Assembly (NCBI GenBank): GCA_023238725.1
Contig: CM041536.1
Coordinates: 13,046,271-13,110,270, forward strand
Source: Scortum barcoo
Lineage: Eukaryota > Chordata > Actinopteri > Centrarchiformes > Terapontidae
Direction: 5' to 3'
Length of the DNA stretch: 64,000 bases
Both the position numbers and the translations under genes were made by a program. The notes below the pieces were generated by a model. It worked only from the letters and a program-made list of their open reading frames with translations, was not told the origin of the DNA and did not search any database. Below, in pieces: positions 48,831 through 62,394 of the stretch (its first letter is position 1; every line of letters begins with the position of its first letter).

Positions 48831-51042
48831 GATTGAGAGGAAAAATGCATTAATTTCTCCTGATTTGACGGATCGGTTTAATGTTTGCAGAGGGGAAACA
48901 TTTGGGCTCCTCGGTCTCTGAGTGATGTATTATTGAGTATTATGGATTTGAACATGTGTGAGCAGCATCTTCCCTTGATGGACTCCAGTGTTCAAGCAGC
49001 ACTGATGAGCTGTGAATTTTGGCTTTTTTTGTGTTCCCTCATTATTTTCTTTTTCAATTGTAAAAACATCATTTTATAGCACTGGAGGTGTTTGTTAACT
49101 GAGCCTCCTTTTAGTTTAATTAGTGTGTGTGGATGCTTGACTTGTTGTCACCCATTGATGATTTTGCTGTTTAGATTGTTAAAAAAAAATGAATGAGTAA
49201 ATCAGGAATTCAGTTGTGTTTGTTTTCACAATATATTTCCTACCAAGGGGCTTTTGAGCAGACTTCCCAAACCTGATACGAGTGAACTGTCTGGCTCAAT
49301 CCGACTGCTTCTCTGTGATGTAATTATAACTGTTCAAAGCATTCTTTGTTCAGTGACCCCTTTACTTTCAGGGCTGCTTTTTTTAGGAGCACATTTGATT
49401 TGGTGGCTTACTATGCTTGAGAAACCATGTTTTCTCAGGGGTGTTAGAGGGGAAGTTTTGTTGCTTTTTAAAGAAGTGTAACTGTAATACTGGCATAATG
49501 AGTGCATGCCCAAATCTGCTGCCCAAATCAGCTTCTGTGACCTGAGAAATAAGTCTCATTCCTGTTTAGAAATCTCTTTTCAGCAGAAATAAGAAATGAC
49601 AGTAGAGATGAGGATAAAGAATAAGGATAGAGAGAAGAAGATGAGAAGCAGGCCATGAAAAGGAATATAAATGTGGTGTAGCAGAAATTTAACCCAAAAT
49701 CTTGTATGTAAAGTATTTTGTGAACCACCTGAGTAACGAGACTCTGATATGATTTAATATGTAACAGCAGTTTGTCATGGTTCAGGAGTCCAGATTCAAC
49801 TAGTATAATGAGAGGAGCCAGGTCACACTGCCATATGAAATATGAGACACATAAACAAACTTGTAATGTTTTTTTTAGTGTCGCAAGGAAGTGTTGCACA
49901 GTTGTTATGAATTACTTATCAGTCTGTGCTTTTTAAAATGAATCAATCAATCAATTTCTCAGAGCTCAATGTGGCGTCACACTTGAAGCTGGAATCACTA
50001 AATATTTGTCATTTTTTGCTCTGTAAATTACTTAATGATAATTTTCTGTTTCACAACTAATCAATGAATCAATTCACCACTTTGACCCAACTAATGGTTA
50101 ACAGGAAAATCTGAAAAATGTATTTATTCTCCAAGACAGGTCTGCTTGCTTTGTAACAACATATAATGGAGACTTGTCCATGTTTATTGTTGGATATTAT
50201 TTGTGCCTCATGAGCCAACAAAAGACAGCGTTGGCATGAAAAAAAAAAAAACCTGGATGGAATTCCCTTCCTCGGGGCAATGTGACTGCACCTATTGTTA
50301 AAACCATTTCATTCACATATCATTTACTCATATCATGTTGAAAACATAGATGTACCCATCTTGCATTATATCTGTGTGATCTTTATCAATAATTCACAGG
50401 ATGACTTTTATTACTATTCGGAAATTACCTGCTGTCACATTTTGGATAAATCATATATCAACAACATATTAAAACAACTAAAAGTTGCAGGTGTCTGATT
50501 GACAAAACTATTTCCATGTGCCCTTAGACATCTTTATCTTAATTTGTCTGCTGAATACAAAGTACTGGGTTCAATGAACACTTCTTTGATCCTTATCAAG
50601 CTAAAGGTGCAGAGTTATGTAGCAAGGCGAGGTGTAGCCTGACTGGCAGTCCCTAAAAATATGCAATTTCGTCCATCCTGTTTTATTTGTTGTCCTTGTT
50701 GTCCTGGTGATTTACCTGGATTTAGTATTGGTAACCTTTCCCGACTGTAACTGAACCGTGACTGAAAGGAACAACATGAGAATTTCCCTATTATCAGCAT
50801 GGAACTCCACTCTGATAGGACAGACTCATCGCTCCCTGCTACCCACACAGTCCTAGCTGCAGTATTATAACTCTGCACACCTGACCCTTTCAGCCACTGG
50901 CCACAGGTCCAATAACACAACCCCAGAAGTAGATGTAATCCCAGTAAGCCGCAGGTGGCCTTCCAGATTGGCTGCCCAGATCTCCACATTTTTCCCTCCT
51001 TTCACACACTGCCCCCCTCTCACTTTCTCCCGAGGCTTCCAG
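48831..51042 (+). other. probable stra6 5' UTR intron
   Basis: AT-rich, with no coding exon recognised. It ends in a pyrimidine-rich acceptor (CCCCCCTCTCACTTTCTCCC, then CAG at 51040-51042). An A run lies at about 50240-50251. Confidence 0.4.
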
Positions 51043-51376
51043 TGTGGTGGTAACCCTCAGCTGAAGTAGGGCCTTCTCAGGGTGGAGGCAGCACACAGCA
51101 GCCAGGACCTGTCACATTACTCTCAGCTCCGCACTGGGACGAGGGCACCTGAATACAGACTGTGAGGGAGGGTAGCCGAGTGCGACTGAAACTAGACCAA
51201 ACAGAGGGGAGCAAGGACGCCTCTGCAGCAGCAACAGAGTCCAACTTGGGACCTGGGAGAAACTTTTTCCTCTTGAGTCAAGGGGATCACAGTTGTGTGT
51301 TGCTAGAGATTGTGGGTTAAAGTACTCTTTTAACCTTTTGTAAGACTTTGGATCTGTTTGAAAAACAGACAGCACA
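51043..51376 (+). other. stra6: stra6 5' UTR, start-codon exon
   Basis: 334 bases without a single ATG before the start codon at 51377, which supports the chosen start. The start context ACAATGG has A at -3 and G at +4, a strong vertebrate initiation context. A 7-bp inverted repeat GGTTAAA/TTTAACC (51315-51335) lies just upstream. The 5' limit depends on which acceptor is used (51042, 51080 or 51126). Confidence 0.45.
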
Positions 51377-54300
51377 ATGGATAAGGATGCTCTACAGGAC
51401 TATGAGTACCCGGACCTGGATCCCCTGCCGTCCAAAACTGAAGTAGAGTAAGTACATACATCATATTGACAACTTAGATTACTTATTTAAAGCTTAAATG
51501 TCACTTAGTTTTGTTTTTTGTACTCATTGTTATATATTTTATTATTACGTACCAAATTGTATACTTATTGTTTTATACTAATTATTATATACTTATTGTT
51601 TATCCAAAAATCACTGAAGAAAGTCTGTCCACTGTTAAACATGTATTAGTACTTCAAAATTGCAGTGAGACGAGGCTCTCATTGATCTATAGGATAGCAC
51701 TTGGCACACTTCTACGGTGCCAAAGTCGGTGTGTGGTCTAGTTTCTCCTCAGTTCACTTGTCATATTACAATAGAGGTTGTCTCGTTTTCGTGCCTCGAG
51801 GATGCATGTCATGTATGCATGTAGAACTTGTTAGATAAAGTATGAAAGTATGAGTTGCCAAAAGTAACTCGCTGTTTAAATGTTTTATTTTTCAGCCATA
51901 AAAAGTGAAGAATAGTACCATGCCAAAATGGACATAAGATCCAAAACTGATACTGACAGTCTTCTGGTGTTATTTTTTGCTCCAGGTCCATCCCACAATG
52001 CAATAGGGCACATTCAGTATTTCCAATTTGCCCTTTTTGGGATATTTTCTTTTTCACCTCAGTTGATTTTCCATGTAAAAAATGCCTTATACATTGGCCC
52101 AGAAGGATTATTAAAAAAAACATTGATGTTTAATAATGGCCTCACATGAACAATATGACAGAAGCATGTCATTTATCACCAGCTGCCATGTTCGGCTAAT
52201 AAACCTCCCTGGCTGTCATGTAAATAAATAGACTATGTTGAGTTGTGGTCTGAAAAGCTTTAATGTGGCCACTACTGTAGGTTGCTATCAGTTTTAGTTA
52301 GCTGATTTGTCAACACTAAAATGTCCTGCTTCTTCAGCCAGCTTGGACTCTCGCCTTCAATTTTCAAATGTTCTGCTTACAAATTCACACATTGTTTGGA
52401 CAGGTACGAGACTCTTGTGAAAAATGTCAAATAACTAATCCTAGAAGCTGCCATCTCTGTGCTCACAGACAATAAAGTGACTGTAGTGTTTACCTAAATA
52501 AGTCTTCCAAACCTGGAGTAGCTGATGTATGGCCTGCTGTAAGGCCTTCTCTGAATATCAGAGTTGTAATTACTACCTCATGACTAGGCATTCGTGCTCT
52601 TCCAGTGCATGGGAATGTGACCATAGGCATCTGTTGTTTTCCTGTGTCACGCTGATACCAATCCGTTTAAATGCAAATCTCTGATGCAGGATTTTAGCTA
52701 CAAAGTTTCCAGTCACAAATGGTGCCGACAGTGACGTGTGAAAGGTTTAGTGAGGTGTGGGTCTGCTCAGTGAGTCAAATCCTTGAGTCTTAAGTTCAGG
52801 TTTTGATTGTTTTGTTCATGTGTGAATGTTTTGTTCCCTTTTTAGAATAATCCCTCCATGTGACCCAACTGCAGATGACAGGCTCTACCATATATGCATC
52901 ACTGCGATATCTGTAAGTCCGCCTTCCTGTTGGATAAATGTGACATCACACTGTTCCATCATTCACTCCTTCTCACCACATAATTCACTTGCACATAAAA
53001 ACCAGGCATATATTAGTCATATGTAGTCCATTGTTGTTTTCTGATGGAGATCCTGACCCAAAAATGATGACTCAATACATCTAATTTAGACAGTAGTGTA
53101 GCCTTGTCAGAGTTTTTCACTCTCCAAGTGATTTATACTTGGAAAGTTAAGTACTAAAAATACTTGAGTTAAGTACTAAAAATACAAAACTTACATTTTA
53201 AATGATTTATATTTATAATAACTGAGTGCAGAAGATTGTTAGCCATATTGATAACTCTTCCAATGGTGATGTAACTTGGTATTCAGTCTTTCTTCTTCCC
53301 CTTTTAAAGATGGTCTAGACTGATCCACACTGGCCCCATTTAAGTCTTGAAGTCGAGTCTTCCCAGCCTTCTGTTTCCTAAATGTGTTATGGGTCAAGGC
53401 AGGTCATTGAACTCTCACTGGTCAGTGATCCTGACTGATGACAGTGCGTTCAGACCACATCTGTGGGGAGCACTAATGAGATCCTGGTGTCATTTGGCCT
53501 TTCGTGGCATCAACTCATTTAGAGTCTGAAGCAGGGTGAGCCCTGAATCCTGGGGAATCCACAGCTGCATACTGCTCTGGTGATAAAGCTCACTGGCGTA
53601 TCTTCTCCTCCTAGCTCGTTGTCATGCTGATCCTAGCGATTTTAGCCAGACGCACGAAGGTGGGTGATAAACAGAAAGGACTCTCAGGTTTACTCAGGTA
53701 AGGGTCTCTTTTATCCTTCTTTTCTTGAATTACATAAACACCATGGTTTTCCAAAGTATACAGCAGATTTATAGATTTCTATTTATCTGGAAATTATCAG
53801 CTTTCCTTAATTTTAGTATGGCTTGGACCTTGTCAGTGTGTTAATTTGTCAGTTTATAAAGGCAGCTTTTGGCTAATTCTTAAGTCAAAGATGTGTGGGG
53901 TTTCCCAAAAGCACTGGAAGTCATGGATAGCTTTAAGTAGTGCATATTTATATTATAACACCACCAACAATGTCTGCTCTAATTTAACACTTGAACAATT
54001 AACCCTGAAATCTGCTCCAGTGAAGCTGCTCAGTGGCCAACATTATCAGTGGTCGTACAGGGTAACTTCCAGGTGTGTATGTGTGTGTGTGTTTTTGGAG
54101 GTGGGCACTGGCTCTCATGCCCAGTAAAAACAGAGGCGAAACACAGGTTGAAAACTGATGGATTTTCTATTTCAAGCACGTTCAAGGCTCAAATACTGAC
54201 ATGAATGGAGGCTAAGGGCAACCTGGAATGTGGAAAATCACATTAAAAATGTCTGATATACTTTTAAGTCAGTAGTAATTATTTTGTGGGCTAAAACTTT

Positions 54301-57300
54301 AAGCTTCTATAGTCCTTTTTGAAGTGTGTCATTGCTGCTCAGTGACTGTTTCATCCAGATGTGAGGCTGCTAACATGAGGGCTCTAAATACCTGCTGCTT
54401 GATTTCACAGTCCGGTCAACTTCCTGGATCACACACAGCACAAGGGCCTGGCAGTGGCTGTGTTTGGAGTGCTCCTGTGCAAACTCTGGGGCCTGTTCAT
54501 ATCGCCAAACCCCCTCCCCTTCACATCAGACACAGCGAATAAACGTGAGGAGGTCACTTCGTTTATCTCTGCACCAGCATCAGCCTACACTGCATTCACT
54601 TTAGACAGATTTTAATCTCAGTAATGTTTACATGAACAAAAGAAAAAAATCAAATGGACATACCCCTATAAACAACATTTTAGTTAAATATCTGTGTTAT
54701 GTAATTGGATTATTTTTTCTTCATGTGTTTCTCTTATTTTAGACTTAGGGGTTTACAAGAAGCTTTTCTGAAATACAATTACATACAATTACATACAGTT
54801 TAGCAGAGTTCTATTTCAATCATAGTTTTCACATAATTTTTGGGGGGAAAGATGTGTGAAGAAGTTACAATGTTGTTTTAAATAACAAATCAGAGTATAT
54901 TCCTTTTGATGCTCTGAGTTTTCACACACTTCTGTTGTATTTGCAGAGAACTGGGTGATTCTGGGAGTCTTCTACTACCCCGCACTATACTACCCTCTCC
55001 TGGCATGTGGCACTTTACATAATAAAGTTGGCTATGTACTTGGTAGCCTCCTGTCATGGACGCACTTTGGTGTTCTGGTCTGGCAGAAAATTGACTGTCC
55101 CAAAACACCTCTGGTAAGCAAAGATTACTTTTCAATACCACTATGAGTTCCAGTGCATCTATATAGAGTGCCTTATATTGTCTCCAGTAGATTGTCACTT
55201 TCTTTGTAACGTGTCATCTGTCTGAGTTTTAGGATTATTTCAAAGACAAAGCTGATTTGTTTCCTTCTGGAAGCCCACCGATTGCCAAACAAAGATGTTT
55301 TGTAGCTTATGTAAGAGATGCGATTTGAAAAGATGAATATCAGGCTTCTCAGCTTGATTCACGGACACATGGCTGGAGCTTTAAGATGTACCCGGCTGCA
55401 GATTTTGTGCCACATCCACGTCATTTGGGTTTTCTGTGCAATGAATGACTACAACTCAAAAAAATTAGTTCTGCTGTCTGTTGGTCTTAATTAAGCGGCT
55501 TTTGTCACGGTTAATCAGTTTAGCGTGTGTGAGAGACATCCAGGCTTTGGATGGTTAGTCTTTTATTTGTGTTTTTTCCCCCACCCTGAGCTGCCACACA
55601 CCAAACACAACAGGGAACACTTGAGCTGATCTGCAAGACCGCGCATAATCACATAAAGACAATTTAATATATTTGACTAAATATTATGTTTAGTATAGTA
55701 TTTCTTTCTAAACATTGATATCACACTATTAAATTCACACTATTTGTTGTATGACTCAAGTGGAAAGGTTTTTTAAAACAATGTTAGCATTTTCCCTGTC
55801 ATTAAATCATAAAAAGAAATTTTTGTGTTGTGGTCGGGATACCATTTGGCCAATATGTCAGCTCCCACAACAGCACACAGAGCTATTTGTGTCCACTTTT
55901 TGTGTTTATACAATGTAGTTTTAAGATGAATTCCTAGTGTGTCAATTCAAAACAAGTTGCTAGGTGATGTATTTTTTTTTATTCTTTTGCAGATACACAA
56001 ACACTATTCCCTTTTCTCCAGCCTGCCCCAGATAGCTTGCTTGGCATTCCTCAGTTTCCAGTATCCCCTTCTTCTGTTCAAGGGCTTAAAGGGCACTGAA
56101 AAGAACAATGCTACGGAGGTAAGTTTGGCATGTCTGCTTCAGGATGGTTAGGGTTTACAGCACTAATTGTCTGCCCTGCTTACATAACAAACTGGTGTCT
56201 ATGTTGATTCACAATCACATTCACGTAAGCCTCAACTATTAAAAAAGCTAAATCTCACTAAGACGCACATTTCCCCTGAACCTGTGCATGTGAGGAACTT
56301 TTTATAAGCTGCCTGCTAATCAAGGAGCTTATCATGCTCATACAGTCTAGGCTGAGGGAAAATGTGAAGTCCAATGCAGCGTGCCATTTGCCTAATCATT
56401 TTTAAGTAGATTTGACATAATTGGTTTACGTTATGTTCTTGATCAGATTATAAAAAGGTCATCTTGCTTTTTCACCGAGGAGACACAATGCCATGTTTAT
56501 TTGATGCTAATCTCAGCATAGGTGTGACAAAGCTGGGGTGAGGCAGTTCCCTGTAGTTTGACACACCCCCTCTTTCTCTCGTATCTGACACCATAAATCT
56601 GCACAGATACAGAAACTTGTCTTAAGGAGGCTTAGTTTGTGAGCAATGCTTTTTCCACATGTTAGTAATTACAAAATAGAGCTCAAATTTAAACAGCACC
56701 TAAAGCCACAAACTCCCAAATAATTTCAGGAATATAAAGGCCCAACTGAAGCATTTGTGTCTCCATAAATCGAATAAATTCATTCAGGTTTTCTTCACTG
56801 TTCTTGCCTGCATTATCTGCTATGATCATTTGGTTCCTTACATGGTGGCTGTCCATTTTTGTGTTAGGATCTTAGCAGCAGCTACTATAAAGACTATGTG
56901 AGGAAAATGCTCAAGAAGAAACCCACCAAAATCAGGTGAGAGTTGCTTGGATGTTTTACTTTTTAGCTTTGAAATCTAACTTATGGGAAGAGGCTGTTTG
57001 TTGCCCAGCCTATAGATCATGTCTACCATTATCTCTTTATTCCAAATGAAAAAGGAACTTTTATCTGAGCCAAATGAAATGTTATCTCAATATATCTCAA
57101 AATGTCACTGGCAGGTATCTAAAGGAAGTAGGTTGCTGCCCTATTGAAGTGTCCTTGACACTGTATCCTCATTCAGTCAGCTGACCAGCATGTCATGCAG
57201 AAGTTGTTCTTGTGATCAATGCGCACCATACTTTTCTATTTGTGGAGAATTTGCGACTCTGCCTACTTAGAAACACCTTTTTAAAAATTTGTTATCTTCA

Positions 57301-60300
57301 AAGATGGTGGCAAAAATGGCTCATTCATTCACAAATGTGTCCTAATCTCATGAATTCATTAGAGTGTGGTGTAAAATGCAGCAGTTTAAAATTGCACCTG
57401 TGTTTACCTTTCGCCTCAGCACATCGAGTACAGAGACGCCCAAGCTCCCCCAAAGAATAATTGATGCTGTGAAGTCATACATTTATACACCAGAGGAAGG
57501 TAAATGCACTGTCTTGGTTGTTTCATACACCAGGTCATGCCTTCAACTGACAGTTTTTTCCTGTTAATCTTTTATAACACTGTACTTTTTTATTTTTTCA
57601 AACAGCCTTCCGGTTTCCACTGAAGTTGGCTGTATCTGGTGTAGTGTCATTTATAACCCTGTATCAGGTAAATTTAGGGTTTATGATCCAACACTATCCA
57701 AATGATCATCATAAATGCACTTTAGATAAAACCTTAAATGCATAGTCCAGAGTGGATAGCAAAACAACTCTCAGGTGATTTTTAAAAAAGCTACTGTATT
57801 AATAGGCTCAGTTTTTTCTGTAATCACTAAATGTTTGTTGTTTTTTTTTTTTTTTTTTTTTAGGTGGGTCTTCTACTTATCTTGACAGTGGTGCCGACAC
57901 TCCAGACTGCCCGTATGGGAGTCAATGAAGATGTCGCCAACATTTTAGCTGGCTTCAAGATTATGCTGTCACCAGACAAACATGAAGTGATCAGAATCGT
58001 GGTTTATTACATGTGGTGTGTAGAAGGTGAGTAAAACCAGACATTGGGGATACGAGACAAGCAGAATGTAGATCTATCTGTTCATTTTAATATGAATGCT
58101 ACATGCTCTTTGTCCTGCAGTGTGCTATATCTCAGCGATGACCCTGTCTGGTTTGGTCAACCTAGCTATGCTCATGCGGTCCATGGTTCTGCATCGGTAA
58201 GTGTGAGGGAAAAAAGACAGCTTTTTAGTCTTTTTTTTTTCTTCTTGTTTTTCTATTCTCTTCCCAAAAGTGTGCTTTGCATTATGGTTCCTTCATTGTA
58301 ATGTGATGGCTCACAGAGGAGTTATTATAACATAATAGAGTACTAAATAGAGTACTAATCACCCAGACAGACAGAACAGCATTCATTCCACGTTAACTGC
58401 AGCTAGAATTGAAAATGGCCATTAAGATAAGAAATGAAATACTATGCCATTATCATAAATTAGATGTATGAAAAGAAATGGGTTTCCATATCAAGTATTG
58501 AATTGCATTTTGGTCATATCCCATGCTAAATTACCTCTTTAATTTACTATGTAATTTGTATATTTACTGAAGAATCGTTTTTTTATTGCATACTGTTGCA
58601 TTGTCTTGATTGTGTTTTTGCTTCTGTAGGTCAAACCTGAAGGGTCTGTACAGAGGAGATATCTATAATGTTTACAACTGCCAGAGAAGTATCAGGGCTT
58701 CCCGGCCAGCTCTGGTCTGCTGGATGGGATACACCAGCTTCACGGCAGCTCACATCTGCATGGGTATGGTTATCTGTTGTGTACTAAAAGAGGAGAATAT
58801 TTTTTTTCAGATCATGTTTCCGGTTTGCTTACATTATTTTATATGGTTTTATCACATCATTAATGCTGCTAAACCATAGAATTTGTGTATTATATAGTTT
58901 GCTTTGTACAACTGAATACATCTTTACTTTACTAAATAGAGGGTCGTATTTGTCCATCAGATAGTAGCAAAGCAGTAATGCAAGATGGAAATAAGATCCC
59001 CACTTAGGTCAAAAGCCCCTCCATTTAGACATTTCATGCCATATTAAATAGTTAGTCTGTTGACACTCCTTTTGTGTTCCTTTAGATGTCTTTCTTTCAG
59101 CAGATTAAATCAGATAGAATAAATATTTGTCAGAGTTTCATATGTGGTTCATGAAAGGAGACTTCTTAAGCTGTGTTCTTGAGCTTTTCCAAGAGAAACT
59201 CCACTGTGATAAGACAGAGGAGTGGGTGTGTGGTGTAGGTTTGTTGGATGCTGGACTTGGTGTGCGGCTGTGAGGTCTGATCCTGAAGCTCTGATCTCCC
59301 CCCCCCCCCCCCCCAGGCATGATCATTCAGACCATGATGTTCTTCCTCTGCCTCCTGGTTGCCGTCTTCCTCATTATCATGCCAGTCCTGCACGGGCAGA
59401 ATCTGATCCTGTTTCAGATCCTGCTCAGCATGTGGTGAGCGTCATCACATCGTTCACTCATTAAACTTCTCTGGCAGCGGACAGCATGACCAAGGCTTAA
59501 TTTAATGCTGTAACATTGCTGTTGTCACGCAAAAAAAGTTAAAATGTTTTAATGTTTTTTTGCCTTCTGTCTTTTCTTGTATCACTGCAAGAGATGTTTG
59601 ATTGTTGATTCTTGTGCTTTCAGGCCCTTCTGGCTGATGATTATCTTGGCTGTGTTGATTCAACATATCACTGGCAGGTTTTGCTTCATCAAAAAAACAG
59701 CAGGCACACGAGACCTAGACAACAGGTGATTCCCTAAATCTGTTGCTTCGTCTCTTTTGTTCACTCATTTATAGTTCCTAAGTGTTTTACTGTCTGATAT
59801 TTACAGAATATCCCTGTTTGTCTGATGCATTCTGTCCTTTATTGCAGGGGTAATCTGTTCCTGCTGACGTACCTGCTGTTTCCAGTCAATGTCCTGATCG
59901 GGGTGCTGCTGGCAGTGTGGCGCATGATCATCACAGCTCTGTTCAACATTGTCCACATGGGACGCATGGACATCAGTCTTCTGAACCGCAATGTAGAGGC
60001 ATTTGACCCAGGTGAGCCGGCTATTCTGCAGCCCGTAAAGGTGACCACAGCCACAGCGTCGCTGTCTGGCATGCTGACCAAGCCAAAGCATCAGGTCAAG
60101 TTCAATGTCAACATGCATTAAAAATATATTCTGGGCCATCCCATCAAAATTACATACAGTATATGTGTTGGAATTAAAGAAAGCATTGCTGGGAAAAAAT
60201 CAATTCCTTAGACTGCATTGCTCAGTTATATTTTACATTTTTCTACAGGTTTTATCTTTTTAGTTTCAGAACCACAATGGTGACATATCCATTGATATTA

Positions 60301-62394
60301 ACATCATCCTTTTACCTCTGTGGATGCCACAGTGATTTTTTTTTTTTTTTACTCTCACTGTGGAGGCTTAAAGAGAAGCAATTTTCTATGAGCAAATGCA
60401 CTTTTACTGATCCCACTTAGAGGCCAGAAATGCATATCCCATCCACTTTACCCTGCTAGTAGCGCACTGCAGCTCATATGATATCTGTATTCAGTGTAGT
60501 GCACAGAACTGTAATTACACACCAATCTATGAAATGGCTGCAGATTTAAGACATCTGTTGTCAGGAAAAGCAGGTGGTTTAAAAAAAAAAAAAGTGTGAT
60601 TGTATGGCTATTATGTGTGATTGCCTCAAAGCCAACATGGGGTGGAGTCCTATGTGTTTATTGCTTTTGCCCAGCCAGAGTGATCCCCCCTCCCTGTGTC
60701 TGTCTGCAGCCTACCGCTGCTATGCTCATTATCTGAAGATTGAGGTGAGCCAGTCTCACCCCGTGATGAAGGCCTTCTGCGGGATGCTGCTGCAGTCTGT
60801 GGGCCAGGAGAGCAATGCTGCGCAGAGGTCACGGGATGCTGAAGAGGGTCTGTAGCACAAAACTCACATCCTCGTCTACACACTAATGAGCTGGCCCACA
60901 ATGACTTGGCTCTGTGGGTTCAGTGTATTCATACATTTAAAGGATCCTCCTCCTAATACTTTCGGACTGCCCCATCCTGTGGCACTTAATTATACCATAC
61001 CTTACTCAGCTTTACTCAAACAGAAGTAAAAGGCACTTTTTTGTGCTCTAGTGAGTATTTATGGCAGCAGGATGGTGTATATGAAATTTATTCAAAATAA
61101 ACATGGTAATAAAAGAACATGTCATCCAGTGCAGCAGAGTGGCTCACTGATGTTGATTTTAATAGTTTTCGGACAACAATGGAGGATTATGGTACAGATG
61201 AGTCAGATATATTAGACTTTGGCTGCACAGGTGATACTTGTTATTATCGATTCATCACTGGTTTTGGTCTTAGTGGTCTTAGTATTGCCAGCCTTATCCT
61301 TTAAAGATAAACAGTGGATTCATATCTACATTTAAGTCAGTGTGACTCCTTTAATTTCTCCAGGGAGGTTGAGAATTCAGTAGCAGGCCACTGTAACACA
61401 TAATCAGATCATAACACCGTCAGGCATGCACAGAAGAAATGAAAGCTTAGCAATTCTGATTTAATATGTCAGGAGCAAATTGAGTCTGTGTCTGTATGTG
61501 GTGTAATTCACAGTCCTGCTGCTGGTCTCAATCAAATCCGTCATAAACTAATCAGCTGTCTTTATGGCGCCCACACTCGCCTCTGTCAGAAGCAGACAGT
61601 GTAGTCCTATACAAAAAGGAGGTGAGTGATAGTCGCCTACCTACATGCGTGGTGACAGGAGGACTTAATTAATTATAATGAGAAATTAGCAGGACAATGT
61701 ATCAGGCTTCAGCAGTTGCTGTGGAGTCTAACTCTTGTCCAGTATCTTGTCACAGCCGAGTGCAATTACAAATGTGTAGTTGAGTTGTTGCTTGTTTGCT
61801 TGGAGAGAACAATGCATTATCAAGAATAATCTATTGTATTACAAGGATTAGCTGAGGAGTAGCTGATTACACAGATGAGCTACGTTAATTGCCTGTTTCA
61901 TATTCATGTAGCCCAAGGGACATAAGCTTTCAGTGTGTTAATGGCAAGCCCAATATGCTTCCACCATGCTTAGAGGATTAAAATATGATTGCTTTCTATT
62001 ATTACCCTTTCTGTAGTATTTAGCTGGTCCTGGGTGGCCTTCAGAAAAGTCTCCACACCCATTCCAGTTAAGTTATAAAAAAAAAAAGGGCTATCTATTC
62101 TTGAGGCTACCATGGAGGGTTTCTGTATAAATGACATACTGTCGGTGCTATCATGGTGTCTGAATCTCCTCAGGGATCCAGCTGGTCCAGCAGAAGAAGC
62201 AGTACAAAGTATCCAGTGCCAAGAGGGCCCGCAGGCACTGGCAGCTCCTCTACACCCTGGTCAACAACCCCTCCCTGGTGGGCACCAGGAAGCACTTCCA
62301 GCGTCATACCGCAGAGAGCTTTCTGAACGGAAGCCTCAACCGCAGCACCAAGGAGGGGAGCAAAAAGGAGGCAGAGGCCGGCGCCAGCAACTGA
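51377..62394 (+). CDS. stra6: STRA6, retinol-binding protein receptor/retinol transporter
   Basis: The 17 coding exons join without a frame conflict to 657 residues, close to the ~667-670 of human and zebrafish STRA6. STRA6 sits in the plasma membrane (eye, yolk syncytium, barrier tissues), binds retinol-carrying RBP4 and passes retinol into the cell; calmodulin binds its cytosolic part. Visible: a short extracellular N-terminus with IIPPCDPTADD; hydrophobic segments at about 38-58, 86-104, 121-140, 146-164, 181-203, 273-299, 329-361, 393-435, 451-467 and 488-509, matching the nine-TM plus intramembrane-helix fold; the conserved PVLHGQNLILF...PFWL block (about 433-454); and a basic cytosolic tail with KIEVSQSHPVM and GIQLVQQKKQ. 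A sequon NNAT lies near 213. The family assignment is from recognised sequence blocks. The related stra6l/RBPR2 is the only realistic alternative, and the tail argues for stra6 itself. Confidence 0.93.
57841..57861 (+). repeat. T21 homopolymer at the stra6 exon 10 acceptor
   Basis: 21 consecutive T bases directly before the AG of the acceptor (57862-57863). They form its whole polypyrimidine tract. Confidence 0.95.
59298..59314 (+). repeat. C17 homopolymer at the stra6 exon 13 acceptor
   Basis: 17 consecutive C bases directly before the AG of the acceptor (59315-59316). A pure-C tract is unusual, as acceptors prefer U-rich tracts. Confidence 0.95.
60012..60121 (+). other. stra6: possible alternative stra6 C-terminus (read-through of exon 15)
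   Basis: If the donor at 60012 is not used, the frame stays open for 36 more residues (GEPAILQPVK ... FNVNMH) and stops at 60119-60121. About 71% of its codons end in G or C, like the neighbouring exons and unlike the AT-rich introns. An ATTAAA hexamer follows at 60173. The product would lack the tail encoded by exons 16 and 17, including KIEVSQSHPVM. Transcript evidence is needed to tell a real isoform from chance. Confidence 0.4.
60173..60178 (+). terminator. ATTAAA variant poly(A) signal (candidate, intronic)
   Basis: A common variant hexamer 52 bases after the read-through stop codon. It could end a short stra6 transcript inside intron 15. Confidence 0.3.

Larger units (their letters stand above)
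51377..62394 (+). other. stra6: stra6 exon-intron map
   Basis: Coding exons: 51377-51447, 52846-52912, 53615-53697, 54411-54544, 54947-55113, 55993-56118, 56868-56935, 57420-57499, 57606-57667, 57864-58026, 58121-58196, 58630-58763, 59317-59434, 59624-59725, 59848-60011, 60710-60847 and 62174-62394. Every intron is GT...AG. All donors are close to consensus except the last (GTCTGT at 60848). Intron phases in order are 2,0,2,1,0,0,2,1,0,1,2,1,2,2,1,1. Introns range from about 95 bases to 1.4 kb. Exon edges were placed by reading-frame continuity plus splice consensus, so single edges could shift by a few bases. Confidence 0.85.
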
